64,000 nt of DNA from Bacillota bacterium (GCA_023391105.1 JAEWBO010000041.1:1-64000); one strand, 5' to 3'; shown: positions 50,340 to 60,393, counted from the first letter of the stretch. Program-made: numbers and translations. Notes: generated by a model not told the origin, from the letters alone.

Positions 50340-53300
50340 CGATATCAAAAAGGTGCTGGTAATCGGCAGCGGCCCTATCGTCATCGGGCAGGCCGCCGAG
50401 TTTGACTACGCGGGCACGCAGGCCTGTCAGGCGCTGCGCGAGGAGGGCATCGAGGTGGTGCTGATCAACTCCAACCCTGCTACCATCATGACCGATCCGG
50501 AGCTTGCGGACAGGGTGTATATCGAGCCTTTGACCGTGCCAGTGATCACAAACATCATTAAAAAAGAACGTCCCGACAGCATGCTGGCCACACTGGGCGG
50601 GCAGACGGGGCTGAACCTCGCCATGGAGCTGTTTGAAAGCGGCGTGCTCGATGAGACAGGCGTCAAGCTGCTTGGCACCAACGCCGCATCCATAAAAAAG
50701 GCAGAGGACAGAGAAGCGTTTAAAACGTTGATGAATGATATCGGTGAGCCGATTATTGAGAGCATCATCGCCAAGACGCCGGATGAGGCGCGTGAGTTTG
50801 CCGCAGTGCATGGCTATCCGCTGATTGTGCGGCCTGCGTATACGCTGGGCGGCACAGGCGGGGGTATCGCGGCAAACGAAGAAGAGCTTGTTGAGATATG
50901 CAAGAGCGGCATTTCGGCCAGCCGTGTCGGTGAGGTGCTCATCGAGAAAAGCGTGGCGGGCTTCAAGGAGATCGAATACGAGGTCATCCGCGACGCCAAG
51001 GGCAACTGTATCACCGTTTGTAACATGGAAAACATTGATCCCGTCGGCATTCACACGGGCGACAGTATCGTGGTTGCGCCGTCGCAGACGCTGCGCGACG
51101 CGGAATATCAGATGCTCCGCAGCGCATCGTTAAAGATTATTAACGCGCTGGAAATACAGGGCGGCTGCAACGTGCAGTATGCGCTGGACACGGACAGCAT
51201 GACGTATTACGTGATCGAGGTGAACCCGCGCGTGAGCCGTTCGTCTGCGCTGGCTTCCAAGGCGACTGGCTATCCGATCGCCAAGATTGCCGCCAAGATT
51301 GCCGTGGGCTACGGGCTGGACGAGATCAAAAACGGCGTGACGGGCAAAACGTTCGCGTGCTTTGAGCCGACGCTGGATTATGTGGTCGTCAAATTCCCGC
51401 GCTGGCCGTTCGACAAATTCACCACCGCCAACAAGCAGCTCGGTACGCGCATGAAGGCGACGGGCGAGGTGATGGCGATTGGCTCCAACTTTGAAAGCGC
51501 GTTTTTGAAGGCGGTACGCTCACTCGAGCTTAAACTGGACTCGCTGTATTTTCCGTTTGCGGACGAGCTTGACGATGACGCGCTCATCACGCGCATACTC
51601 GAGCAGGACGATGAACGCATTTTTCTTGTGGCCACAGCGCTGCGCCGCGGCATACCGTTAAGCCGCATACACGATTTAACTAAAATCGATTTCTGGTTTT
51701 TAACAAAGCTTAATGCGATTATTGAGCTTGAAGAGATGTTTAAGCAAGACGAAGCGCTTACCTTGGATACGCTCAAACGCGCCAAGAAGCTGGGCTTTGC
51801 TGACAGCGCCATCGCGCGGCTGACAGGTAAAAGCGAAAGCGAGATCGCGCGCTTGCGGTTGTCTCTTGGCATTCGCCCCGCGTTTAAGATGGTGGACACC
51901 TGCGGTGCGGAATTTGATGCGGTGAGCCCGTATTATTACTCCACATACGACGAGGAAAACGAGGCGACGACGCCGAAGAATAGAACAATCGTGGTGCTGG
52001 GCTCGGGGCCTATACGCATCGGACAGGGCATTGAGTTCGATTATTGCAGCGTTCACTGCATATGGGCGCTCAAAAATGCGGGCTATGATACGGTGATTAT
52101 CAATAACAACCCCGAAACGGTTTCAACGGACTTTGACACCTCCGACCGGCTTTACTTTGAGCCGCTCACGCCCGAAGACGTGGCAAATGTGCTGGAACAG
52201 GAGCGCCCCGAGGGCGTGATCGTGCAGTTTGGCGGGCAGACGGCGATCAAGCTTGCCGAATCCGTCGAGGAGATGGGATATAAAATCATCGGTACGGCGT
52301 TGAAAAGCATCGACCGCGCGGAGGATCGCAAGCAGTTTGAAGCGCTGCTCGAATCGCTGAATATACGGCGCCCCAAGGCGCGCACCGTGTTCACGGAGGA
52401 ACAGGCTGTACAAGCCGCGGAAGCTCTTGGTTATCCGGTGCTTGTGCGTCCTTCGTATGTACTGGGCGGACAAGGTATGGAGATCGCCTACAGCGAGGAC
52501 AACATACGCGAATACATGCGCATCATCGGTCGGCACGAGCAGGAGCATCCCGTGCTTGTTGATAAATATATGACGGGCTTAGAGCTCGAGGTGGATGCCA
52601 TCAGTGACGGCAAGGATGTGCTGATCCCCGGCATCATGGAGCATATCGAACGAGCGGGTGTGCATTCGGGCGATTCGATATCCGTCTATCCCGCTCACAC
52701 AATATCGGACAAGCAGCAGGACGAGCTTATCGATATCACGCGGCGGCTCGCGCTGGCGCTGGATGTGCGGGGCATCGTCAACATTCAATACGTGATATCG
52801 GGCGGTGAGATCTATGTGATCGAGGTGAACCCGCGTTCCTCGCGCACCGTGCCGTACATTTCTAAGGTGACGGGTGTGCCCATGATTGATCTTGCGGTGC
52901 GCGCATCGCTGGGGCAGCCGCTTGCCGAAATGGGATACGGCACAGGGCTTTATCCCAAACGGCGAATCACAGCCGTCAAGGTGCCGGTGTTCTCGTTTGA
53001 AAAGCTGCCGCTGGTAGAGGTGGGGCTGGGGCCAGAGATGAAGTCCACCGGAGAGGTGCTCGGCATATCCGAGGATTATTCGGAAGCGCTGCTTAAAGGG
53101 CTGATTGCATCGGGCATGGCGCTTCCCAAGGAAACGGGTGCGGTGTTCCTGACCGTCGCGGACAACGACAAACAGGAGCTGATACCGATCGCGGCAGTGC
53201 TCGATTACTTAGGCTACGATATATATGCCACGCACGGCACGGCCAATGTGTTAAACTTCAACTTTGTGGCAGCCAATACGATATCCAAGCTGTCCAAAGA

Positions 53301-53544
53301 CCCAAACAACATACAAGGATTGTTTGAAAGCGGGCGGCTCAAGCTGATACTCAACACGCCGACCAGAGGCCGCCGCGCCGAGCGCGACGGGTTTAAGCTG
53401 CGGCGCATGGCGGTGGAGCACCGCATACCCTGCATCACATCGCTGGATACCGCACGTGTGCTGCTGCAAAGCATGAAATCCGGTAAAACAGACGCGGACA
53501 TCGTGCCGTTAAGCTTATCAGATATACAGGAGTCAACATGTTAA
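50326..53544 (+). CDS. carB: Carbamoyl-phosphate synthase large subunit
   Basis: 1072 residues with two homologous ATP-grasp halves. Each begins with the GSGPIxIGQ motif (first at about 14, second near 560 as GSGPIRIGQGIEFDY) and has a VRPAYTLGG or VRPSYVLGG phosphate loop. The C-terminal MGS-like domain (about 935-1072) would bind effectors such as UMP or PRPP. Makes carbamoyl phosphate from bicarbonate, ATP and ammonia from CarA. Overlaps pyrK by 7 bases. Confidence 0.98.
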   Translation: MPKNNDIKKVLVIGSGPIVIGQAAEFDYAGTQACQALREEGIEVVLINSNPATIMTDPELADRVYIEPLTVPVITNIIKKERPDSMLATLGGQTGLNLAMELFESGVLDETGVKLLGTNAASIKKAEDREAFKTLMNDIGEPIIESIIAKTPDEAREFAAVHGYPLIVRPAYTLGGTGGGIAANEEELVEICKSGISASRVGEVLIEKSVAGFKEIEYEVIRDAKGNCITVCNMENIDPVGIHTGDSIVVAPSQTLRDAEYQMLRSASLKIINALEIQGGCNVQYALDTDSMTYYVIEVNPRVSRSSALASKATGYPIAKIAAKIAVGYGLDEIKNGVTGKTFACFEPTLDYVVVKFPRWPFDKFTTANKQLGTRMKATGEVMAIGSNFESAFLKAVRSLELKLDSLYFPFADELDDDALITRILEQDDERIFLVATALRRGIPLSRIHDLTKIDFWFLTKLNAIIELEEMFKQDEALTLDTLKRAKKLGFADSAIARLTGKSESEIARLRLSLGIRPAFKMVDTCGAEFDAVSPYYYSTYDEENEATTPKNRTIVVLGSGPIRIGQGIEFDYCSVHCIWALKNAGYDTVIINNNPETVSTDFDTSDRLYFEPLTPEDVANVLEQERPEGVIVQFGGQTAIKLAESVEEMGYKIIGTALKSIDRAEDRKQFEALLESLNIRRPKARTVFTEEQAVQAAEALGYPVLVRPSYVLGGQGMEIAYSEDNIREYMRIIGRHEQEHPVLVDKYMTGLELEVDAISDGKDVLIPGIMEHIERAGVHSGDSISVYPAHTISDKQQDELIDITRRLALALDVRGIVNIQYVISGGEIYVIEVNPRSSRTVPYISKVTGVPMIDLAVRASLGQPLAEMGYGTGLYPKRRITAVKVPVFSFEKLPLVEVGLGPEMKSTGEVLGISEDYSEALLKGLIASGMALPKETGAVFLTVADNDKQELIPIAAVLDYLGYDIYATHGTANVLNFNFVAANTISKLSKDPNNIQGLFESGRLKLILNTPTRGRRAERDGFKLRRMAVEHRIPCITSLDTARVLLQSMKSGKTDADIVPLSLSDIQESTC

Positions 53545-54317
53545 AATACGTCAGCGCAGAAATCAAACGCAATGAAAGAATCGCAAACGGCATATACCGG
53601 ATGGAGTTATACTGCCCGGATGCCGACCTTGTCCACTTCGTGCCGGGTCAGTTTGCACATGTCAAGGTGCCGGATCATCCCGAGCTTCTGCTCGGGCGTC
53701 CTATCAGTCTCAACGTGGTGGATGCCGATAACCATACCGCGGTGATTGTCTACCAGTTAAAAGGCAAGGGTACTATCGCGCTTTCCAGGGCGTGTACGGG
53801 AACGATGGTGGAGACGGTGATGCCGGTGGGGCGTGGCTTCAATCTTAAAGCCACGGATAAAACGATTTTTCTCGTCGGCGGGGGCGTGGGCATCGCGCCG
53901 CTGCTGACTGTGATACAAAAATGGCCGGACAGGCACTATGAGGCGTTTCTTGGCTATCGCGGGCAGGATTTTGCCTATTGTGAGAACGACTTCGGTGCGT
54001 GCGATACGGTCAACATCGCCTCGGACGACGGCACCATCGGTATGAAGGGGCTGGTCACTGTGCCCATCGAGCAGCGGCTCAAAGAGCTGGTGCCCGATGT
54101 GGTGCTCTCGTGCGGGCCGCCGCCTATGCTGCGAGCGCTAAAATCGCTGCTGGAGCCGCTTGGCGTGGCGGCGCAGGTTTCCATGGAGCAGCGCATGTGT
54201 TGCGGCTTCGGTGCATGCGCCACGTGCGCCTGCGGTGTGCATACGGACGACGGGCTGGATTATAAAAAGGTCTGTGTGGAAGGCCCCGTATTCGATCTTT
54301 ATGAGGTGGTGCTCTGA
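53538..54317 (+). CDS. pyrK: Dihydroorotate dehydrogenase B electron transfer subunit
   Basis: 259 residues. Ferredoxin-reductase-type FAD domain (LLGRPISLNVV), NAD domain with GGGVGIAPLL, and the [2Fe-2S] ligands in MCCGFGACATCACG plus a later Cys. Carries electrons from dihydroorotate oxidation at PyrD to NAD. Stop overlaps the pyrD ATG by one base (TGATG). Confidence 0.96.
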   Translation: MLKYVSAEIKRNERIANGIYRMELYCPDADLVHFVPGQFAHVKVPDHPELLLGRPISLNVVDADNHTAVIVYQLKGKGTIALSRACTGTMVETVMPVGRGFNLKATDKTIFLVGGGVGIAPLLTVIQKWPDRHYEAFLGYRGQDFAYCENDFGACDTVNIASDDGTIGMKGLVTVPIEQRLKELVPDVVLSCGPPPMLRALKSLLEPLGVAAQVSMEQRMCCGFGACATCACGVHTDDGLDYKKVCVEGPVFDLYEVVL

Positions 54318-55228
54318 TGGCAGTGAATATGCAAGTTGAGCTTTGCGGGAAAACGCTAAAAAATCCTGTGATCGCCGCGTCGGGCACATTCGCGTTCGGC
54401 GTGCAGCATGGGTGGTTCATCGATGTGTCGCGTCTGGGCGGCATAGCGCTCAAATCCTTGACGCGCGAAAAGCGCATCGGCAACGCACCGCCGCGCGTCG
54501 CAGAAACGCCTTCGGGCATACTCAACAGCGTGGGGCTGCAAAACCCCGGTGTGGATGCTTTTCTGAAAAGCGATATAAAAAAAGCGGAGAAGCTGGGTAC
54601 AACGCTTTTTGCGAATATCGCGGGAAGCAGCATTGAGGATTACGTGTATGTGGTGGAGCGGCTTAATGAAACGGACATCGATTTTTTCGAGCTGAACATA
54701 TCATGCCCCAATGTCAAGGAAGGCGGCGTGAGCTTTGGCACAGACCCTAGGCTGTCGGCGGCATGCACCCGCGCATGCAAGGCTGTGGCCAAAAAGCCGC
54801 TGATCGTGAAGCTGACACCGGCTGCGGGGGATGTGGTACGTATCGCAAAAGCCGTGGAAGACGCTGGCGCGGATGCCGTGTCACTGATTAATACCATCCC
54901 TGCCATGGCGGTGGATTTAAAGCGCAAGCGCCCCATCCTTGGCAATGTGACAGGCGGTCTTTCGGGACCGTGCATCAAGCCGGTGGCACTCAAAATGGTG
55001 TACGACGTATCACAAGCGGTGAGCGTTCCTGTCATCGGCATGGGCGGCATCATGACAGGCGAGGATGCCGCGGAATTTATGCTCTGCGGCGCGACATGCG
55101 TGATGACAGGCACCGCAAACCTGACTGACCCAAACTCCTCGCTGCGCGTGATCGATGAGCTTGAAGCCTTGGCTGAATCAATGAAGATTAATGATATTTC
55201 TGCGCTCACGGGCGCGTTGGAGGTTTAA
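54317..55228 (+). CDS. pyrD: Dihydroorotate dehydrogenase B catalytic subunit
   Basis: Class 1B FMN enzyme, 303 residues. Catalytic base Cys130 in ELNISCPNVKEGG distinguishes it from class 2 (Ser) enzymes. NSVGLQNPG, KLTPAAGD and IGMGGIMTGEDAAEFMLCGA are typical. Works only with PyrK, encoded just upstream. One base separates it from pyrE. Confidence 0.97.
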   Translation: MAVNMQVELCGKTLKNPVIAASGTFAFGVQHGWFIDVSRLGGIALKSLTREKRIGNAPPRVAETPSGILNSVGLQNPGVDAFLKSDIKKAEKLGTTLFANIAGSSIEDYVYVVERLNETDIDFFELNISCPNVKEGGVSFGTDPRLSAACTRACKAVAKKPLIVKLTPAAGDVVRIAKAVEDAGADAVSLINTIPAMAVDLKRKRPILGNVTGGLSGPCIKPVALKMVYDVSQAVSVPVIGMGGIMTGEDAAEFMLCGATCVMTGTANLTDPNSSLRVIDELEALAESMKINDISALTGALEV

Positions 55229-55229
55229 T

Positions 55230-55799
55230 ATGGATACGAATCAGATACTTGATATTTTCCGTGAGACAGGCGTGATGCTTGAGGGACATTTTTTGCTGAC
55301 GTCAGGCCGCCATTCGGATAAGTACATGCAGTGTGCGAAGCTGTTTCAAAACGCCGCGATTTCGGAGACATTCTCCAAGGCGCTTGCCGATAAATTCTCA
55401 GACGTCGATCTCGTGGCAGGCCCCGCCATCGGCGGCATCATATTAGCTTATGAGGTATCGCGTCAGTTGGGTGTACCGAATGTATTTGCGGAACGTGAAA
55501 ACGGAGCCATGACGTTGCGTCGCGGCTTTACCGTCCCAGAAGGCGCACGCGTGCTCGTCGTTGAGGATGTGGTGACCACTGGCGGCTCGGTTAAAGAGGT
55601 GATCGCGCTGATTAACAGCCTTGGCGGCAATGTGGTGGGCGTCGGCAGCATCGTGGATCGCTCGAATGGCGCTGTGGACTTCGGCGTGCCCTTTGAAGCC
55701 GTGCTGTCTATGGAGGTTGTCTCGTATCCGCCGGAGGACTGCCCGCTTTGCAGGCAGGGCTTGCCCGCAGTGAAACCCGGCAGCCGGGGAATAAAGTAA
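55230..55799 (+). CDS. pyrE: Orotate phosphoribosyltransferase
   Basis: 189 residues from ATG 55230, with TTGGAGG upstream in the end of pyrD. The PRPP loop VLVVEDVVTTGGSVKEV, LTSGRHSDKYMQC and AGPAIGGIILAYEV identify it; the C-terminal CPLCRQGLP stretch is common in clostridial PyrE. Last gene of the pyr operon. Confidence 0.97.
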   Translation: MDTNQILDIFRETGVMLEGHFLLTSGRHSDKYMQCAKLFQNAAISETFSKALADKFSDVDLVAGPAIGGIILAYEVSRQLGVPNVFAERENGAMTLRRGFTVPEGARVLVVEDVVTTGGSVKEVIALINSLGGNVVGVGSIVDRSNGAVDFGVPFEAVLSMEVVSYPPEDCPLCRQGLPAVKPGSRGIK

Positions 55800-55817
55800 A
55801 GCATAAAGACATGTCTG

Positions 55818-55846
55818 AAGCGGTATACGGTGTGATACCGCTTTTT
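55818..55846 (+). terminator. Terminator of the pyr operon
   Basis: AAGCGGTAT / ATACCGCTT with an 8-base loop followed by TTT; 18 bases past the pyrE stop. Confidence 0.8.
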
Positions 55847-55975
55847 CTGTTATGGCTATAAGGGCATTATCATCTGATTTGACCAAAAAGGAAGGTAACC
55901 ACATCGGATTAATCTATAATAGTGCTATCAGCTCTGCGGCCTCGTTGCCTGCGCTAATGCATGAGTGTACTAAAT

Positions 55976-56059
55976 CTCTCCCTCAGTCTGCTACGCGGCC
56001 AGCTCCCGCTCCACCCCTAAGGGGTGGAATGGGAGCTGCACGAAGTGTCGGAGGGAGAG
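55976..56059. repeat. 84-bp palindromic intergenic element
   Basis: CTCTCCCTC at the left end faces GAGGGAGAG at the right; within, CAGCTCCCGCTCCACCCCT pairs with AGGGGTGGAATGGGAGCTG except for two bases. The whole forms a long hairpin, of the size of non-autonomous mobile repeats. No clear target-site duplication. A 77-codon frame crossing it looks spurious. Confidence 0.75.
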
Positions 56060-56103
56060 AAAAATTGATGGCTTATATCAGTTGATTCCTATTGTACGAA
56101 AGC

Positions 56104-56136
56104 AAAAAAAAACAGCGCCCCAGTTGGAGCGCTGTT
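56104..56136 (-). terminator. Terminator of the chemoreceptor gene
   Basis: Minus-strand AACAGCGC…GCGCTGTT stem (56136-56111) followed by eight or more T, directly after the gene. Confidence 0.85.
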
Positions 56137-56149
56137 ATCGCCATATAGA

Positions 56150-58360
56150 TCAATATTTGCCGAAATCGTCGTCTTTGATAGCAATCTCTTTTTGGGCTTT
56201 CGCACCAATGGCTTTTAAGTCTTTCCCGCCGTCGATGTAAGCTTCGTTCTTGCCTTTGAGCTGGAAGTCGGATACCATCTCGCGCAGCATCTCTGCCTGG
56301 TTTGAGAGCTCCTCGCTCGCGGCTGCCGTTTCTTGAGAGGTCGCCGAGTTGGTCTGTACAACACGCATCATCTCATCAACACTGTTGTTGATCTGCGTGA
56401 TGCCAATCACCTGCTCGTTGGACGCTACCGCGATCTGCGCCACGAGTTCCGCCGCTTTATCCACACCGCTGACGATGCTCTGCAGCGCGACGGCTGTCTG
56501 ATCCGCAATCTTGGTGCCAGACCCGACGATCACGATCGAATTCTCAATCAGATCTGTCGTCTCTTTGGCGGCCTGCGCACTTCTCGCCGCGAGGTTTCTC
56601 ACTTCGCTCGCCACCACCGCAAAGCCTTTGCCGTACATACCGGCCCGCGCTGCTTCCACTGCCGCGTTTAGAGCCAATATGTTCGTCTGGAAGGCGATAT
56701 CGTCGATCACCTTGATGATCTTGCTGATACTCTCGGAGGCCGCCTTGATTTCCTCCATCGCTTTTTGCATCTTCTCCATCTGGCTGTTGCCCGCTAAGGC
56801 ATCCGACTTGAAGGCTTTTACAAGCTCATTCGCGTTGTTTGCGCTGTGCGCATTCTGGCTTGCCTGAGACGCGATTTCGGTGATTGTCGATGTGAGCTGG
56901 TCAATTTCAGCCGCTTGTTCTGTCGCGCCCTGAGAGATCGTCTGGCTGCCGTCCGAAACCTGTCTGGAACCTAAAGCCACCTGCGTGGCTGCTGTATCGA
57001 TCTCGGTAAGCACATCGTTGAATGACACAATGCTCTTATTGATCGAATCCTTCAGTTTGGTGAAATCACCTTTGTATTCAGAAATGATATTGACCGTCAT
57101 ATCCCCGCGGGCGATATGCTCTAAGATATCCGCCACTTCATCAATATAGCGCCTTACTGTCTCGCATGTTGTGTTGAGCGCATCTTTAATGAGCGCATAA
57201 TCGCCCTTGAAATCGCCCGTGACACCCACATCGAGATTGCCGTCCGCAAGCGCTGAGAGCACTTCGGTCGATTCCTTGATCGGCGCAACCGTCGCATCCA
57301 GCGTTGCGTTGATACCGTCAACGATCTCGCGGTATATGCCCTGGTGCTTCTGCACATCTGCGCGTACATTCAAATCACCTTCTTTGGCCGCACCAATGAG
57401 TATGGACGTGTCGCTTTCCAGCTCTTTGATTGAATTGGTGATCGTCCTGATCGCTTCGCGCATCTGACCGATTTCGTCTTTTCTCGGATAAACCGAAAGC
57501 GTGATATCGGTATCGCCCAGTGCAAGCCGCTTCACATGCTGCGTCAGTCTCTTGATCGGCCGGCTGAAGCCTCTGGCAATCAGAACGCCAATCAACACCG
57601 ATAATAGCAACACAAGCCCCGCGGCACCAATGGTGACATTCATAGCTGTCGACGATGTTTTCTTCGTTTGTGTATCCTGTTTGGTGGAGTTTTCTGTAAT
57701 GACATATTTCAAGGAGTTAAGTGTACTAGATACCTTGCCTTCCGCTGTTTTCAACTCGCCAAAATTCATAATGTCATTGAATACTTCGTCTCTCTGACCT
57801 TCTTTTATTTTATCAATTGCATCTTTGAATAAATCAATATAGATATCAAACTCAGCTTTCATCGTCTGGTATTCGTCGAGAGAATCATCAGATATCTTGC
57901 TCTTAAGCAGAGACAGCGTTGAGGTATAAGACTTCCGATCTTTTTCAAGCAGCGATATATTGGCCTCCAAGTCGTCTTCCTCGCCCATTAACGTCTGTCT
58001 CAAATCGATGCACCCTTTATTAAACAGATCGGATAATGACGCTACCGATTGTACAGGCATCAGCATGTTCGAATACATGTTATTTGCCGCATCGCTGATC
58101 GACAGCATATTCAAGATTGCAAAGCCGCCCATGGCTGCAGCCAACATCGCGATAACAAGAAATCCGAGCAGCAGCTTGGGTGCAATTTTCATGTTGCCCA
58201 AAAAAGACGAATTGCTAAGTTTGGGGTCAGGCCTTTTCTTGGATTTTTGCCATGTCTGACCATTCTGTTCCTCATCCGCTTCAGTCGGTTCCGCGATTCG
58301 TTCAAGCTGTTCGCCGTCGCTATTAGCTTCTTTAATTTGCCTGTTTTTCGTGGGTTTCAT
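56150..58360 (-). CDS. Methyl-accepting chemotaxis protein
   Basis: 736 residues. An unusual polar N-terminal extension of about 60 residues precedes membrane helix 1 (about 62-84). The periplasmic-side four-helix sensor (85-238) has no Cache fold signs. Helix 2 is 240-262, then a HAMP domain (263-315) and two further HAMP-like segments (about 320-450; GDLNVRADV, GNLDVGVTGDFKGDYALIKDALN). The signalling hairpin lies at about 548-600 with the tip EAARAG and IIKVIDDIAFQTNILALNAAVEAARAGMYGKGF in two pieces either side. No CheW pentapeptide tail. Ligand unknown. Confidence 0.95.
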   Translation of the reverse strand: MKPTKNRQIKEANSDGEQLERIAEPTEADEEQNGQTWQKSKKRPDPKLSNSSFLGNMKIAPKLLLGFLVIAMLAAAMGGFAILNMLSISDAANNMYSNMLMPVQSVASLSDLFNKGCIDLRQTLMGEEDDLEANISLLEKDRKSYTSTLSLLKSKISDDSLDEYQTMKAEFDIYIDLFKDAIDKIKEGQRDEVFNDIMNFGELKTAEGKVSSTLNSLKYVITENSTKQDTQTKKTSSTAMNVTIGAAGLVLLLSVLIGVLIARGFSRPIKRLTQHVKRLALGDTDITLSVYPRKDEIGQMREAIRTITNSIKELESDTSILIGAAKEGDLNVRADVQKHQGIYREIVDGINATLDATVAPIKESTEVLSALADGNLDVGVTGDFKGDYALIKDALNTTCETVRRYIDEVADILEHIARGDMTVNIISEYKGDFTKLKDSINKSIVSFNDVLTEIDTAATQVALGSRQVSDGSQTISQGATEQAAEIDQLTSTITEIASQASQNAHSANNANELVKAFKSDALAGNSQMEKMQKAMEEIKAASESISKIIKVIDDIAFQTNILALNAAVEAARAGMYGKGFAVVASEVRNLAARSAQAAKETTDLIENSIVIVGSGTKIADQTAVALQSIVSGVDKAAELVAQIAVASNEQVIGITQINNSVDEMMRVVQTNSATSQETAAASEELSNQAEMLREMVSDFQLKGKNEAYIDGGKDLKAIGAKAQKEIAIKDDDFGKY

Positions 58361-58681
58361 GACTGGCCATCTCCTCCGTATTTATTTAGTCGGTATATTT
58401 TGAATGATGAAAGAATTTAATAAGGGTTCATGGTAATTATTCCAGTAAAATTATAATGCATTTATTAATAAACTTGAAAAATAAATTAAAACCAAGCATT
58501 GGAGCAAATACGCAAATTTTCTCGTATTTTTATATTTTTCTGTTGATATAGAAGCATTTTTCGCCTGGTTGTGATAATTTTATGGATTCACCGCAGATGA
58601 ATGATCTTGATAGCCATATTTCCTGTTTTTTAAATGTGGGATATAATGGTTGAAAGATGGCGAATAAGAGGAGGGCTCGTT

Positions 58682-59173
58682 ATGAATGGCTTAGAAATCT
58701 GTGCTATGCACGATGACGATTTGGACAAGTGTGTGCAGGCGATACGCTCGGCGTTTGGAACTGTCGCCAAGGAGTTTGGGCTGACCGAGGCAACCTGCCC
58801 GACAAATGCGGCTTTTATGAAATCTGAGCGATTGACATACGACAGGGACAATGGCAATCTCATGTATGTCCTTAAAGAGCGGGGCAAGGTTGCGGGGTTT
58901 ATGCAGCTTGAGATGAAAGAGGCAGACCGTTACGAATTAAAGAATATCTGCGTCATTCCAGAATACCGTCATCTCGGCTTTGGCGAAGCGCTGCTCGATT
59001 TTGCAAAAGGTAAAGTCAAGGAATTAGGCGGAAACAAAATATCGATCGGCGTCATTGAAGAGAACACAGTGTTAAAGCAGTGGTATTCAAACAACGGTTT
59101 CATCCATCTTGGAACCAAGAAATTTGACCATCTGCCCTTTACGGTTGGCTTCATGGAGACCGTTATAGACTGA
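58682..59173 (+). CDS. GNAT-family N-acetyltransferase
   Basis: 163 residues. Acetyl-CoA motif A is ELKNICVIPEYRHLGFGEALLDFAKGK, followed by the motif B region LKQWYSNNGFIHLGTKKF. Substrate unknown. ATG 58682 is preceded by GAGGAGGG; the in-frame ATG at 58634 overlaps a TATAAT sequence (58642-58647) that may be its promoter -10. Monocistronic. Confidence 0.9.
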   Translation: MNGLEICAMHDDDLDKCVQAIRSAFGTVAKEFGLTEATCPTNAAFMKSERLTYDRDNGNLMYVLKERGKVAGFMQLEMKEADRYELKNICVIPEYRHLGFGEALLDFAKGKVKELGGNKISIGVIEENTVLKQWYSNNGFIHLGTKKFDHLPFTVGFMETVID

Positions 59174-59472
59174 TCTAACGGCATAATCAACGATGGGCGA
59201 AGACATTTCTATCCTTTGCGAACATCTTGATATTTCGATTCATCTTTTAACGTTTATTCCCGCCTTCCCTGCAAATACTAAGGATGCGCTGATAATTCGT
59301 CGTGTTATATTGATCGGCTGATTTTGCGCTCTGCTGTGTCGCCAAAATCTTGAAATAGCGCTGCTATTCCTTCGTTTTTGCTCCTTGCAGAACACAAAAT
59401 CTTCTCGTCAAATCAGCACAACTCATATAATCTGCGCATCCCAATTTCGAAATTTTTGCAGGAGGACACAGC
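59174..59472. other. Intergenic region before gpr with repeat copy A
   Basis: About 300 bases. Positions 59357-59431 are a 75-base repeat about 80% identical to 62660-62734. Nothing else was recognised; the gpr ribosome site GCAGGAGGA is at the right end. A forespore promoter would be expected but I could not place it with confidence. Confidence 0.5.
59357..59431 (+). repeat. 75-bp interspersed repeat, copy A
   Basis: Begins AGCGCTGCTATT, contains TTTTGCTCCTTGCAG and ends CTCATATAAT. Pairs with copy B at 62660-62734; the two bracket gpr-spoIIP-spoIIP in the same orientation. Confidence 0.7.
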
Positions 59473-60393
59473 ATGATTCGTACTGACTTGGCAATGGAGG
59501 CGGCACAGGCCGCGGGAAATATACCCGGCGTTGAGGTGCTAAACGACGAGGTGATGCCGGGCGTGAATCGCTCACGCGTCACCATATTAAACGAAGAAGG
59601 CGAAAAGGCCATCGGTAAGAAAAAAGGAATCTATGTGACGATAGAGGCGCAGCAGCTCGCGCGCGGCGACGCAGAGCTCGACGAGCACTGCTCCATCGCG
59701 CTGGCCAACGAGATACGCAATATGGCAGGCGACGCGCTGAACGGCGTCGTGCTGGTGGTGGGGCTGGGGAACCGCATGGTGACACCCGATGCGCTTGGGC
59801 CTGCCGTCTGCGACGCGGTTTTTGTGACGCGGCATATTCACGAATACGCACCCGAAGGAATTGACGAGCGCCTTGGCAACGTGAGCGCGATTTCCCCCGG
59901 TGTGCTGGGCATTACGGGCATAGAGACAGGCGAGGTCGTCGAAGGCGTGGTAGAGCGGATGAAGCCGTCGCTTGTAATCGCGGTGGATTCGCTTGCGTCC
60001 CGCAGTATGGAACGTGTGCGCACCACGATACAGGTCGCCAATACCGGCATTGCGCCGGGTGCGGGCATCGGCAACAAACGAAAAGCGCTGGATCAGGAGA
60101 CGCTCGGCGTACCGGTGCTGGCGCTGGGCGTGCCGCTTGTCGTCTATGCGGCCACCGTCGCACAGGACCTTATGGAAACCGCATTGAACAAAACCCCTTC
60201 GGATGTGAACATCCGCCCCGGTGTACAGCGCATACTCGATGCTATGATGGACGTGGAAGGCGCGGACATGATCGTCACGCCCAAGGAAATCGACAAGGTG
60301 GTGGACGATGTCGCACGCATCATCGCGGACGCGCTCAACATCACATTGCACAAAAACATGACGATAGAGGAAGTCCATCGGTACATGCACTGA
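59473..60393 (+). CDS. gpr: Spore germination endopeptidase GPR
   Basis: Aspartic-type protease that degrades small acid-soluble spore proteins at germination. MIRTDLAMEAA at the N-terminus, AQQLARGD, VVGLGNRMVTPDALGP, and ISPGVLGITGIETGE are characteristic. 306 residues, slightly shorter than the Bacillus enzyme (about 370). The zymogen is normally processed near the N-terminus. Followed by spoIIP after 64 bases, the same order as in Bacillus. Strong evidence for endospore formation. Confidence 0.96.
   Translation: MIRTDLAMEAAQAAGNIPGVEVLNDEVMPGVNRSRVTILNEEGEKAIGKKKGIYVTIEAQQLARGDAELDEHCSIALANEIRNMAGDALNGVVLVVGLGNRMVTPDALGPAVCDAVFVTRHIHEYAPEGIDERLGNVSAISPGVLGITGIETGEVVEGVVERMKPSLVIAVDSLASRSMERVRTTIQVANTGIAPGAGIGNKRKALDQETLGVPVLALGVPLVVYAATVAQDLMETALNKTPSDVNIRPGVQRILDAMMDVEGADMIVTPKEIDKVVDDVARIIADALNITLHKNMTIEEVHRYMH

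Noticed and set aside
55852..56085. 77-codon plus-strand frame after pyrE
   Set aside because: It crosses the palindromic element, has no ribosome site and no family features; treated as chance.
58361..58633. Cyclic-di-GMP riboswitch or sigma-28 promoter before the chemoreceptor
   Set aside because: No GEMM core sequence, and the closest TAAA/CCGA pair is spaced too widely.
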